Positions 1-8,140 are shown, numbered from the stretch's first letter. The stretch: DNA of 22,179 nucleotides from SXXH01 sp041165735 (GCA_046341775.1 JBKDQQ010000033.1:1-22179), one strand, 5' to 3'. Notes: generated from the sequence alone by a model not told the origin. Numbers and translations are program-made.

Positions 1-2274
1 CACGCCCACGGCATTCGTGGTGTTCGTGGTCTTCGGGGTGCAGAAGCCCGGCGTCGGGTCCTCGTACCACGCTTGGTAGTAGCGCATGACGCCGCCCTGC
101 CACGGGATCTGCCCGGGGCCGTGGGTGTTTCCGATCTGCACGCCCTCGGATCCTGCAAGCCTGCGGGCCAGCACACGCAAGGTCCCGGAGATGCACCGCA
201 GACCATCTCCGAAAGGCGCCGGTGCCTGCATGGAGCTGCCCTGCATCAGGGCCACCATCGTGCCGATGGGCATTCCTTGCGCCACGAGGCGCAGACTGTC
301 CATGCTCACGCTGGCCACGCCATTCGCCGACAAGTGCGCGCCTGCGGGATTCGTCGCGCTGGCACATCCACGGCCCGCCCCGCCAAGGTTGCTGCACGGG
401 CACGACGAGCCGGTGCCGTCGCCGAAGCAGTAGGGCGTGCCGCCCGACTGGCATCCGTCCGGCACTCCGTTGGCATCCGCGTCGGGCACTGCACCGGTGG
501 CCAAGTCGCAAGCATCCGGCACCCAGTTCAAGTCGCAGTCCCTGGCGCCGGCAGCCACGTCGCAATGGTCCAGCCTGCCGTTCAGGTTGCAGTCCACGGC
601 GCCTGCCGCGAACTCGCAGTCGTCCAGCACGCCGTCGCCGTCGCAATCGGAGGTGCCGCCCGTGCCTGTGGCGAGTTCGTACCGATCGTCCAATCCGTCG
701 CGGTCGCAATCAGGCGCGCCGAGCACGTAGTGGTAGGCCGCGCCTGACCAAACCATCAGGCCACCAAACATGTTGCCGTTGATCCCGCTCGCCGCGTTGC
801 ACTCGTTCCTCGCTCCGATCACGATCATTCCGTCGCGGAACCAGCATTGATGTCCGAAGTTGGCATTCGTCAGCGAATTGGGCGCCTTGATGTAGGCCAA
901 CTGGGCGAACCCAGCATCCAAGTCGTACAAGTACGCAGCACCGGCATTGGTGGCCGCGTTGCTTGCTTGCGTGCTCCCGATGCCCCGGCCGGCGGAATCC
1001 TCGAACTCGGCGGCGACCAACAGCTTCCCTTGGTGCAGGTCGACCTGGTTGCCGAAACGATCGTCGGGATCGCTGTTGGTCGATTTCAGGTAGGCGATCT
1101 GGGGATACGTGATCGTCATTCCTCCGGGTCCGGCGGCCTGTCGACGGAAGACGTAGGCCGCGCCGGAATCCGGTGCCGAGTTGCTGAGCTGGTCGGGATT
1201 CAAGCCGCGGCCACCACCGTCCTCGAAGCAGGCCCCTACGGCTAGGCGATCACCGTCCATGGAGACCGACCAGCCGAAGAAGTCGTCCACGCCGGGATTG
1301 GACGCCTTCACCGTGGTCACGAGGCCCCATCCCGGTCCGATGCTCGTATTCCTCTCGTAGATGTAGGCGGCGCCGCTCCAATGCACGGAATTATCCGCCC
1401 CGTTGCCGCTCTGGCTCGATTCACCCGGAGCCCCGACCACCAGACGATTCCCGGAAAGGCACACATCGAACCCGTAGAAATCGGCGGTATCCGCGACGGG
1501 CGCCTTCATGTAGCTCGCGTGCAACCAAGGGGCCCCGAAGCCGCTGGTGTTCTTGACGAAGGTGTAGACCGCGCCGGCGGATGGACGGCTGTTGTCGTAG
1601 GCAGCGCCTGGAGTGTCCACGCCGCCGATCCCACCGTCTTCCATGTGAGCCGCCACGACCAGGATGTCGTCTTGCAAATCGAGCGAGAAGCCGAACCAAT
1701 CATCCGCATTGGCGTTGTAGGCCTTCAAGTATTGGACGCAACTCCAGGTGGGCACCCCGCCTTGCACCGAACGGCGGTACATGTAGACGGCCCCGGCATC
1801 GGTCGCATTGTTGTCGAATGCACCGAGCGTGCTCGTCGAGGACCCATCTTCGAAGTAGGCGCCGACGGCCAACCAGTCCCCCGACAGATCGAGCGTCCAA
1901 CCAAAGATGTCTCCGGGGCCAGCGTTGGGAGCCTTCAGGTAGGCCTCGAACTCCCATGTGAATCCCGAGCGCCGCCAGATGTACACCGCACCCGATTCAG
2001 GCTGCGAGTCGTCATCTGGAGCATGGCTGGCCGTGCCGCCATCCTCGTAGTAGGCGCCAACCGCCATCAAGTCGCCATCGATGACGACGCGCCCTCCGAA
2101 TTGGTCGTTGACCTCGGCGTTCACTGCTTTCACATAGTTGGAGAAAGCCAGCACCGGGTTCGATTGACCGTGCAGCGGGGCCGAGCTGAAGCACAAGGGG
2201 TAGATGAAGGCGGCGAAAGTCGCCGAGCGAGCCAGCAGGTTCATGCCAAGTAGCCGTTCTGTTCGCCGGGACAT
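1..2274 (-). CDS. Secreted FG-GAP (seven-repeat) protein with calcium-binding repeats and a cysteine-rich C-terminal domain, partial at the window edge
   Basis: Reading from an ATG at 2274 (an alternative ATG lies at 2244) gives 758 residues open to the left edge. Residues 1-36 look like a signal peptide, with an arginine-rich start, a hydrophobic stretch and a likely cut after HGQ. Residues 45-515 hold seven copies of a repeat of about 65 residues (FGxxVxLxGDxLxVGAxxED...SGAAYxYxR). The FG-type starts are near 59, 124, 194, 267, 333, 407 and 473. Seven blades fit an integrin-alpha-like beta propeller. Residues 522-609 carry five DxDxDG-type motifs resembling thrombospondin type 3 or dockerin calcium sites. 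Residues 614-758 form a domain with cysteines 616, 625, 627, 637, 694 and 745. The hydrolase at 17770-19290 has the same domain and ends NAVRVDWSG, while this one is cut at NAVGV, so about four codons are missing. It is probably an exported or surface protein; ligand and role are unknown. Confidence 0.85.
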   Translation of the reverse strand, partial: MSRRTERLLGMNLLARSATFAAFIYPLCFSSAPLHGQSNPVLAFSNYVKAVNAEVNDQFGGRVVIDGDLMAVGAYYEDGGTASHAPDDDSQPESGAVYIWRRSGFTWEFEAYLKAPNAGPGDIFGWTLDLSGDWLAVGAYFEDGSSTSTLGAFDNNATDAGAVYMYRRSVQGGVPTWSCVQYLKAYNANADDWFGFSLDLQDDILVVAAHMEDGGIGGVDTPGAAYDNSRPSAGAVYTFVKNTSGFGAPWLHASYMKAPVADTADFYGFDVCLSGNRLVVGAPGESSQSGNGADNSVHWSGAAYIYERNTSIGPGWGLVTTVKASNPGVDDFFGWSVSMDGDRLAVGACFEDGGGRGLNPDQLSNSAPDSGAAYVFRRQAAGPGGMTITYPQIAYLKSTNSDPDDRFGNQVDLHQGKLLVAAEFEDSAGRGIGSTQASNAATNAGAAYLYDLDAGFAQLAYIKAPNSLTNANFGHQCWFRDGMIVIGARNECNAASGINGNMFGGLMVWSGAAYHYVLGAPDCDRDGLDDRYELATGTGGTSDCDGDGVLDDCEFAAGAVDCNLNGRLDHCDVAAGARDCDLNWVPDACDLATGAVPDADANGVPDGCQSGGTPYCFGDGTGSSCPCSNLGGAGRGCASATNPAGAHLSANGVASVSMDSLRLVAQGMPIGTMVALMQGSSMQAPAPFGDGLRCISGTLRVLARRLAGSEGVQIGNTHGPGQIPWQGGVMRYYQAWYEDPTPGFCTPKTTNTTNAVGV

Positions 2275-2922
2275 GCCTTGGGATCCGCGACCTCGCCCCC
2301 CCAGCCCGGCTGGTCGCTCTGGATGGACAAGCGCGTGGACCAAGGGAAACCCGCGCGTTTTCCGGGATTTCGAGTCCTGCATGGCCAAGCGGGGTGTCCG
2401 GGTCGAGTCGTCGACCAGGGATCCAGCGACCCGACGACTGGACGCCGGAGTTCCAGCGCCCCACGACACGCCCGGCGGCATGACGCGCCACGCGACCGGT
2501 CACTGCGTGGTCGCGCCGAACGCGGCTGCAGCGATTCCAGCCACGCGCGGCGGAACTGGTCCAAGCGCTCGCCTCCCCTGCCTGCGCGCGGGTGCTGCAC
2601 GACCACCTGGTGGCTCGCGTGCCGACGAGTGCCCGCGCCCCGACCATGCACTTCAGGGCGCCGCGTGGGTGCACATGCGCCTCGACCGGAGCCAGGTTGG
2701 CGGCGATTCGCGCTCGCCACCCAATCGCGCGGGTGTCCCAGGCGGCTCGAGCGGAGCTGGCGTTCCCTCTGGAACTTCACGCTGCGCTGCCACGGTGGAG
2801 GCACCTCGGCGGCGATCGTCCCCCTGCGGGGCGCACTTGGCGGCTACGATGGTCGAGGACTTGCCTGTTCGCGGCGCGCGACAGGCCGCCACGCCAACCC
2901 TCGAACGAAGGAAACTGTGGTC
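2275..2922. other. 648-base region without a convincing gene, between divergent genes
   Basis: The region separates the start of the FG-GAP protein (minus) from the start of the aminotransferase (plus), so it should contain both promoters, but no clear -35/-10 pair stands out. Open frames run through it on both strands, yet their translations are rich in Arg, Pro and Ser and resemble no family. The right-hand part (2699-2842) is one copy of a dispersed repeat listed separately. The sequence GAAGGA at 2907-2912 is a plausible ribosome binding site for the ATG at 2923. Confidence 0.6.
2699..2842 (-). repeat. Dispersed repeat, copy 1, containing a remnant similar to the transketolase 3' end
   Basis: Two parts are visible. 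Positions 2730-2793 match 10665-10728, the last codons of the transketolase-like gene, at about 52 of 64 bases by hand count. In the minus-strand frame 16 of the last 23 residues agree, including VKF, ERQ and SRLGHP, but the stop TGA reads TGG here. Positions 2793-2842 match 9216-9266: 23 identical bases, then a variable core of 12-13 bases, then 15 identical bases (2828-2842). Either a decayed duplicate of a gene end or an intergenic element would explain it. Confidence 0.65.
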
Positions 2923-4587
2923 ATGCCCGTGTTCGGACCGGAAGTGGAGCGCACGGCGCGGCTGATGAACCGCGCGCGCAAGGTGCTTGCGTACGGTGGG
3001 CTCGACGGCATCGTCCATCGCCCACTGATGCACGAAGGCGGCACCTTTCCGCAGTTCGTCGAGGCGGCGGAAGGCTGCCGCATGGTCGACTCGACCGGCC
3101 AAGCGTACATCGACTGGGTCAATGGCTGGGGACCCACGATCCTGGGCTACAGGCATCCCGAGGTCGAAGCGGCGATCGTCGAAGCCTTGCGCGCGGGTCC
3201 GTCGGTGTCGCTGATGCATCCCGTCGAGGTCGAAGTCGCCGAGTTGTTGAGCGAGATGATCCCGAACGCCGAGATGGTCGCATTCGGCAAGAACGGATCC
3301 GACAGCCTCACCGCGGCGGCGCGGGTGGCTCGTGCCGTGACCGGCCGCGAGTTGATCCTCCAATACGGCATGCACGGATTCCACGACTGGTTCGTCTCGC
3401 GGCTGGCGCACGTGCGCGGCGTGCCAAGCTGCTTGCACGGCCTGGTCAAGTCGTTCCCGTTCAACGACCTCGCCGCGCTGGAGGCCATGTTCGAGGCGCA
3501 CCCGGGGCAGGTCGCCGCCGTCATGATGGAACCCAGCCGCGAACAGGAGCCGGCGCCGGGCTACCTCGAAGGGGTGAAGGCCTTGTGCCACAAGCACGGA
3601 GCACTGTGGATCTGGGATGAGGTCATCACCGCGTTGCGCTTCGGCGTCGGCGGGGCGCAGACCGCCTACGGCATCTCCCCGGATCTCTCGTGCCTCGGCA
3701 AGTCGCTCGCCAACGGCATGCCGCTGTCCGCCCTCGTGGGCCGTCGCGAGTACATGCAGTACACGCCCTCCGTCGGCTTCGGCATGACGTTCAGGGGCGA
3801 GACGCTTTCGTTGTCGGCGGCCCGCGCGACGCTGAACGTGTGCAGGCGCGAACCTGTCGCAGAGCGCTTGGCGGAGGCGGGTACGAGGCTGCGTCGGCGC
3901 TTCGCGGCCGATTGCGCCGAGTTGGGCCTGGATTGGGCCATGGTCGGACATCCCGCGCGCATCTCGGTGCGCTTCGGTGGCGGCAACGGCTGGAATGCGG
4001 AGTCGCTGCGAGACTTGTTCCTGCAGGAGTGCCTCAAGAACGGAGTCTTCACCAACGGCAACTTCCTCGCCTCGCTCGCGCACGACGAGTCGGCGGTCGA
4101 CTGCACCGCCGGCGGCGTGCGGCGCGCGCTCGAGACGGTCTCGCAGGCCTTCCTGCTTGGCCCGCTTCGCCTCGCCGAACCGGTGGGCGGATTCCCGCAC
4201 GGACCCAAGCTGCACAATGCCCGTGGCAGCGCCGACCGCCTTTGGACGGAGGGCCATGTGATGCACCTTTCGGGGTGGTTGCTGCTGCACGACGGGCCCG
4301 CCGACGAAATGCAGGTGCGTCGGCCCGATGGTCTGAGCGTTCCGGTGAACAAGGTGGCACGCCCGGACATCGCCGATGCGTTCCCGCAAACACCCGCAGC
4401 GGAGGGCGCCGGCTTCAGCGTGTCCGTGCCGGAGGCCCTCGTCTCGGACGGAACGCGCCACGAGATCGACCTTGTCGCGTCCAAGGCGGGACGCGAGGTC
4501 TTCTCGTGTCGGATCGTCAAGTACGCCGTGGGCGACGCGCAAGCGTCAGGCCCGTTCTGGCTGGGCGACGGCGTGCTCTACATCTGA
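2923..4587 (+). CDS. PLP-dependent class III aminotransferase (glutamate-1-semialdehyde aminomutase-like) with a C-terminal beta domain
   Basis: The product has 554 residues from the ATG at 2923; GAAGGA lies ten bases upstream. The open frame continues upstream to 2278, but that part is low-complexity and not conserved-looking. Residues 30-415 form a fold-type I class III aminotransferase: phosphate-binding segment GKNGSDS (122-128), YGMHGFHDW (148-156), WDEV with the pyridine-binding Asp232, and SCLGKSLANGMP with the Schiff-base Lys260. The order resembles HemL-like enzymes found in surface-sugar gene clusters more than ornithine or GABA aminotransferases. Residues 445-540 (GWLLLHDGPAD..., PDIADAFP..., GAGFSVSVP) look like a beta-sandwich module found after glycosyltransferases and methyltransferases of polysaccharide clusters. 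It faces the radical SAM genes tail to tail with a 27-base gap. The substrate is unknown; true HemL is unlikely given the extension and context. Confidence 0.85.
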   Translation: MPVFGPEVERTARLMNRARKVLAYGGLDGIVHRPLMHEGGTFPQFVEAAEGCRMVDSTGQAYIDWVNGWGPTILGYRHPEVEAAIVEALRAGPSVSLMHPVEVEVAELLSEMIPNAEMVAFGKNGSDSLTAAARVARAVTGRELILQYGMHGFHDWFVSRLAHVRGVPSCLHGLVKSFPFNDLAALEAMFEAHPGQVAAVMMEPSREQEPAPGYLEGVKALCHKHGALWIWDEVITALRFGVGGAQTAYGISPDLSCLGKSLANGMPLSALVGRREYMQYTPSVGFGMTFRGETLSLSAARATLNVCRREPVAERLAEAGTRLRRRFAADCAELGLDWAMVGHPARISVRFGGGNGWNAESLRDLFLQECLKNGVFTNGNFLASLAHDESAVDCTAGGVRRALETVSQAFLLGPLRLAEPVGGFPHGPKLHNARGSADRLWTEGHVMHLSGWLLLHDGPADEMQVRRPDGLSVPVNKVARPDIADAFPQTPAAEGAGFSVSVPEALVSDGTRHEIDLVASKAGREVFSCRIVKYAVGDAQASGPFWLGDGVLYI

Positions 4588-4605
4588 CGCCGCGCGAGCG
4601 CGGCG
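4588..4605. terminator. Hairpin between convergent genes, probable bidirectional terminator
   Basis: Immediately after the aminotransferase stop codon an 8-base perfect inverted repeat, CGCCGCGC and GCGCGGCG, is separated by only GA, which leaves six or seven paired bases and a tight loop. It lies in the 27-base gap between two convergent genes. There is no clear T tract on either side, so intrinsic termination is inferred from position and GC-rich stem only. Confidence 0.45.
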
Positions 4606-4614
4606 ACTTCGGCG

Positions 4615-5613
4615 CTACCTGTCGGGCTTCAGCAGCCCGAGGATGCGCTTGATCGGATTGCGCTTCGCCTCCAGCCGCGCGTTCATGCTGGCCAATTCGC
4701 GCTCGAGGTTGGCGATGTGGCCGTGCAGGTGGGGCCTTTCGCCCTCGAGCGTCTTCGCGTGGTCCTGCAGTCGCGTCAATTCCTCCTGCAGCGCCAACGA
4801 ATGCCTGGCCAGCCTCTCGCGCTCGCCTTCGACCGCTTCCAAGCCGCGCTCGAGGTTGCCGACATGGGCCGGGAAGTTCGCCAACTCGCGCTCGAGGTTG
4901 CCGACATGGGCCTGGAAGTTCGCCAACTCGCGCTCGAGGTTGGCGATGTGGCCGTGCAGTTGGGGCCTCTCGCTTTCGAGCGCCTTCGCGTGGCCCTGCA
5001 GGCGCGTCAATTCCGTCTGCAGCTCCGATGAGTGCCGGGCCAGTCGCCCGCGCTCATCCTCGATCGCTCGCACTTCGCGCTCGAGGTTGGCGATGTGGCC
5101 GTGCAGATGAGGCCTCTCCCCGTCGAGCGTGCTGGCGTGTTCGCGCAGGTGCTCCACATCCGCTTGCAGCGCGGACGAGTGTTGGACCAGCCGATCGCGC
5201 TCGTTCTCGATCGCTTCCACGTGCGCACGGAGCCCGGCGCGCTCCTTGAGCAACTCGGACCTGATCTGCCGCAGCACGTGCCTCTCCGAACGGAGGCTGG
5301 CGATCTCCTCCGCAGCCCGGTCGGCGACGCCCTTTCGCACGCGCGCCCGCAGGTCTTCGATGGTCGAGACGCCGCGTTCGGAGCAACGCAGGCAGTCGTA
5401 GTTCAAGTCGCCGGTCCACACCCCGCGCCGCAGCTCCTTCGCCTTGTCCGATTCGAGCACTTCCGGCAGCGGCGTGCTCTTGACGTTGCCAACCACCTCC
5501 GAGCGGCAGCAGAGCGACACATCCCCGTTGGACCTCACGATGACGAAGTTCCACGGATCGGTGCAGTCGCGGGTTTCGCCGATGCCGGGCGCCTTGTTGA
5601 AGCTCACTGCCAT
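4615..5613 (-). CDS. SPASM-domain protein with a long repetitive coiled coil, no radical SAM core
   Basis: The product has 332 residues from the ATG at 5613; GGAGGT lies nine bases upstream inside the end of the preceding gene, with which it overlaps by 10 bases. Residues 15-85 are a SPASM-type iron-sulfur segment: C17, then WNFVIVRSNGDVSLCC (C35, C36), VGNV, and C74-x2-C77. Such segments normally sit at the end of radical SAM enzymes and bind auxiliary Fe-S clusters. From about residue 100 the protein is a charged coiled coil built of repeats (ERPHLHGHIANLEREL near 166, 216 and 292, plus two 14-residue units at 230-257). It ends in a basic, partly hydrophobic tail (NPIKRILGLLKPDR), a type seen in surface-polysaccharide proteins. 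With the upstream 255-aa protein it would rebuild the architecture of the 586-aa gene at 6368. It may act as the partner subunit of that radical SAM protein. Confidence 0.8.
   Translation of the reverse strand: MAVSFNKAPGIGETRDCTDPWNFVIVRSNGDVSLCCRSEVVGNVKSTPLPEVLESDKAKELRRGVWTGDLNYDCLRCSERGVSTIEDLRARVRKGVADRAAEEIASLRSERHVLRQIRSELLKERAGLRAHVEAIENERDRLVQHSSALQADVEHLREHASTLDGERPHLHGHIANLEREVRAIEDERGRLARHSSELQTELTRLQGHAKALESERPQLHGHIANLERELANFQAHVGNLERELANFPAHVGNLERGLEAVEGERERLARHSLALQEELTRLQDHAKTLEGERPHLHGHIANLERELASMNARLEAKRNPIKRILGLLKPDR
4687..5121 (-). repeat. Intragenic repeats encoding the coiled-coil tail of the SPASM protein
   Basis: An identical 29-base block occurs at 4700-4728, 4931-4959 and 5078-5106 on the plus strand, and each encodes part of HGHIANLERE. 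Between the first two blocks lie two nearly identical 42-base units (about 4843-4926), which encode two 14-residue coiled-coil steps. The spacing suggests recent internal duplication of a module of about 50 residues, one copy of which gained the 14-residue units. Confidence 0.8.
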
Positions 5614-6371
5614 GTCTGTCCCACCTCCAGCGAATCGACCAGTCCGGGTTCCATGTCGAAGCGCACGCCCAGCTCGTCGGCGATGATCTGCGCCTCGTCG
5701 ATGGCGCGCAAGGCCCCGAGCGGATCGACCTCCGAGGGGTGCAGGATCTTGACCGCGCCCTCGACGTCGGGGTGGCGCACGAGATTGACGAGCGCCAGCG
5801 CGTGGGCCTTGCGCGCGTGCGTCCAGCGCACGAGGTCGGGCACCAGCGGCATGTTCAGGTGCGTGATCGTGCAACTGATGTGCAGGAACGGCTTTTCGAT
5901 GAAGTTCGCTTCGCAGTACGCGACGAGGCGATCAAGGTTGTCCGTCAGCTTGTCGAGCTTCAGTCCCCGGCGCAGCTGGAACTGCAGGTCGGCATCGGTC
6001 GTATCGACGCTGATCTTCACGGCGCGGAAGCGCGCCAGCGTGTCGATCTCCTCGTCGCTGAAGCGCTTGGCGAAGTTGCTGGTGATGGTCACCGTCAGTC
6101 CGCGATCCAGTAGCAACCGTGCCACGCGCGTCCAATCCCGCAACATCGTCGTTTCGCCATGGCCGCTGAGCTGCACCTCGTCGGGCTGCGCGCGCGCCAG
6201 CACGTCGGCCAGCGCCTCCGGTTCCATCAGCAAGTCCTCGCCCTTGTAGTCGGGTTGGCTGACAGGGCAGTAGGTGCACAGCAGGTTGCATCTGCTGGTC
6301 ATCTCCACGTAGATGGTTCGCGGGCGCGCGCGGAGCATCTCCGGCGGGATCTCGTCAGTTTCGCCTTTCAT
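5604..6371 (-). CDS. Radical SAM core protein lacking a SPASM domain
   Basis: The product has 255 residues from the ATG at 6371, which overlaps the previous stop as ATGA; AAGGAAGG precedes it. The CxxxCxxC motif for the 4Fe-4S cluster is C28-x3-C32-x2-C35 in SRCNLLCTYCP, followed by LSGHGETTM (69-76), equivalent to the GGE motif that contacts S-adenosylmethionine. A VTITSNF strand and KISVDTTD (about 92-125) continue the partial TIM barrel. The protein stops at about the point where a SPASM domain would begin, and the next gene, overlapping by 10 bases in the -1 frame, begins with that domain. The summed length, about 584, is close to the fused neighbour (586). Options are two subunits, a recent frameshift, a programmed -1 shift or a sequence error. 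The substrate is unknown. Confidence 0.85.
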   Translation of the reverse strand: MKGETDEIPPEMLRARPRTIYVEMTSRCNLLCTYCPVSQPDYKGEDLLMEPEALADVLARAQPDEVQLSGHGETTMLRDWTRVARLLLDRGLTVTITSNFAKRFSDEEIDTLARFRAVKISVDTTDADLQFQLRRGLKLDKLTDNLDRLVAYCEANFIEKPFLHISCTITHLNMPLVPDLVRWTHARKAHALALVNLVRHPDVEGAVKILHPSEVDPLGALRAIDEAQIIADELGVRFDMEPGLVDSLEVGQTWQ

Positions 6372-8128
6372 GACTTGCCTTCCTTCGCCCGCGAGATGCG
6401 TGGCAATCCGATCACCCGCGCGAGCATCCTCAGCCGACCTCCGAGGCCGGCGTAGCGCGCCAGTTGCAGCATGGCGGCCGCATGCCCGGCTTCGACTGCG
6501 TCGATGTGGCTCGCCAGTCGCCGCAGGTGCACATGCAGCGACGATTGCTCCGCGCGCAACTCCTCGACCATTCGATCCAGGCTCTTCGCGTGTCCCTTGA
6601 GCGCGTTGTTCTCCCGATCCAAGGTCTCCAGGTGTCCCTTGAGGGCGCTGTTCTCGAGGTCGATGGCCTTCGCGTGCCCCTTGAGGGCGCTGTTCTCCCT
6701 GCCCAAGGTCTTCGCGTGCTCCTTGAGCGCCACGTTCTCTTGTTCCAAGGTCGCGGCGTGCGATAGGAGTCCGTCGCGCTCGGCGCGCAGTGCCTTGCGC
6801 TCCGTCAGCAGTTCGTCGAGCACCCTGTTGGCCCCGCTTGCCTCGAACTCGGCCACGTCGAGTCTCGGTGGGGCGGCGGTTTTGGCAGTCAGCTGCGCCT
6901 CCTCGGCCAGCGACCACTCGCTGGACAGCGCTTCGTGGTCCTCGCGCGCCTCGCCGTCTCCTCCGACCACGGAGCAACTGCGGCAAACTTCGGGCGCGGC
7001 GCCGCTGCGCAGGGAGCGTCGCAAGTGCGTGGCCGCGACGCCGTGCCAGGCCTCGGCGAAGGGCCGCTCCAGCACGTTGCCGAACAGCATGCGGCGGTGC
7101 GCGACCGGATGGCAGCAAGGCGCGATGCTGCCATCCACGAGGATGTTGACGGAGACGATCGGCAGGCTGCAGGGGATGGGCCTGCCCGCCGCGCGCGCCT
7201 CGCAACCCTTCTTGGCGGCCACCACGACGGTGGGTGGCTTGTCGCCGAACGGTGCAGGAGCGTCGAGCTCCACACCCAACTCGCGGGCTCGTTGCATGCA
7301 GCGCGAGCGCACCGCGTCCCACCGCGTCGGTTCGTCGCACAGTTGTTCGTCCGAAGCCTCTTGCGTGATCGGAATGACATGCTGGGCGTGCACGCCGTCG
7401 AATCCGAGGCGCTTGGCGAATTCGAGCAGCGCCTCCAGTTCGTCCACGTTGCGACGCATGAGCACCATGCACAGCGTGGCCTTCAGCGGCGAGCCGGGGT
7501 CGCGACGCGCGCGCGCCTCCGCCAGCATCTCCAGGCCCGTCACCATGCGGTCCCAGTTGGAGCCCTTGCGAATCGAGTTGTGAGTCCTGGCCGTCGCCGC
7601 GTCCAGCGAGATCTGCACCGAGGCGAAGCGACGACCGATGACATCGGCCACGGCCGGCACCGTCAGCTTCGATCCATTGGTCACGAGGTGCAGTTCGAGC
7701 CCCATGTCTGCCGCGCGATGCGCGTACTCGACGAAGCGATCCGCGATGGTCGGCTCGCCTCCCACCCCGAAAGTCAGGTGGGTGGCCCAAGGAAGCACCT
7801 CCAACTCGAGGCGTCGCCAGATCTCCGGGTCGAGCGACTTGAGGCCCTTTCCGTGTCGCTGTCCTTCAGGCCTCAAGTGCTCGTAGCACATGAAGCAATC
7901 CAAGTTGCACGCCGAAGCGACCTGCAAGTACACGTGGACCGGGCGGTTCGCCGGCACGCCCGAGGCGCTCTCCACGGCAGCCGCGGCCAGCAAGCGATTG
8001 ATCTCGCGTCCCGTCGCGGTGTTGCGCGTGCCCTGCCGCGCGACGCTCGCTTCGGCAGTCGCCGTGGAGCCGGCCGAACTGGCCGGAATCAACGGGGGGG
8101 CGCTCTTCATGGGAGATATCTTAGTCAT
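6368..8128 (-). CDS. Radical SAM/SPASM protein with a 14-residue-repeat coiled-coil tail
   Basis: The product has 586 residues from the ATG at 8128, chosen because AAGG lies just upstream; a second ATG at 8110 has no such site. Residues 1-60 are low complexity. The radical SAM core spans about 64-290: VASACNLDCFMC with C74, C78 and C81, GVGGEPT (121-127), LVTNGSK and VQISLDAAT. A SPASM-type segment follows at 309-390, with C309, C320, IAPCC (C338, C339), LFGNV and C382-x2-C385. Residues 440-525 form a coiled coil with at least four 14-residue steps of the type ENSALKGHAKxLD. The end (560-586) is basic and hydrophobic. Family members use a 5'-deoxyadenosyl radical on peptides or small molecules; here neither a precursor peptide nor a known pathway is visible. 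It is first in a three-gene operon with ATGA and 10-base overlaps, divergent from the aldo/keto reductase. Confidence 0.88.
   Translation of the reverse strand: MTKISPMKSAPPLIPASSAGSTATAEASVARQGTRNTATGREINRLLAAAAVESASGVPANRPVHVYLQVASACNLDCFMCYEHLRPEGQRHGKGLKSLDPEIWRRLELEVLPWATHLTFGVGGEPTIADRFVEYAHRAADMGLELHLVTNGSKLTVPAVADVIGRRFASVQISLDAATARTHNSIRKGSNWDRMVTGLEMLAEARARRDPGSPLKATLCMVLMRRNVDELEALLEFAKRLGFDGVHAQHVIPITQEASDEQLCDEPTRWDAVRSRCMQRARELGVELDAPAPFGDKPPTVVVAAKKGCEARAAGRPIPCSLPIVSVNILVDGSIAPCCHPVAHRRMLFGNVLERPFAEAWHGVAATHLRRSLRSGAAPEVCRSCSVVGGDGEAREDHEALSSEWSLAEEAQLTAKTAAPPRLDVAEFEASGANRVLDELLTERKALRAERDGLLSHAATLEQENVALKEHAKTLGRENSALKGHAKAIDLENSALKGHLETLDRENNALKGHAKSLDRMVEELRAEQSSLHVHLRRLASHIDAVEAGHAAAMLQLARYAGLGGRLRMLARVIGLPRISRAKEGKS
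6581..6748 (-). repeat. 42-base tandem repeats encoding 14-residue coiled-coil units
   Basis: Four consecutive 42-base units within the radical SAM/SPASM gene encode residues 461-516. The units read LEQENVALKEHAKT, LGRENSALKGHAKA, IDLENSALKGHLET and LDRENNALKGHAKS. Each is two heptads. The GHAK motif reappears in the tail of the SPASM protein at 4615-5613, which suggests that the two tails share an origin. Confidence 0.85.
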
Positions 8129-8140
8129 GCGCCTTGACCC

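Noticed and set aside
2653..4542. Long minus-strand open frame opposite the aminotransferase
   Set aside because: It is antisense to a firmly identified enzyme and has no recognisable domain. Only its upstream part touches the repeat.
2923..4587. True HemL (glutamate-1-semialdehyde aminomutase)
   Set aside because: The PLP motifs are similar, but the C-terminal beta module and a location with no heme genes argue for a sugar or other substrate.
4687..5121. CRISPR-like array from the repeated 29-base block
   Set aside because: The blocks are few, unevenly spaced and inside a continuous reading frame encoding a coiled coil.
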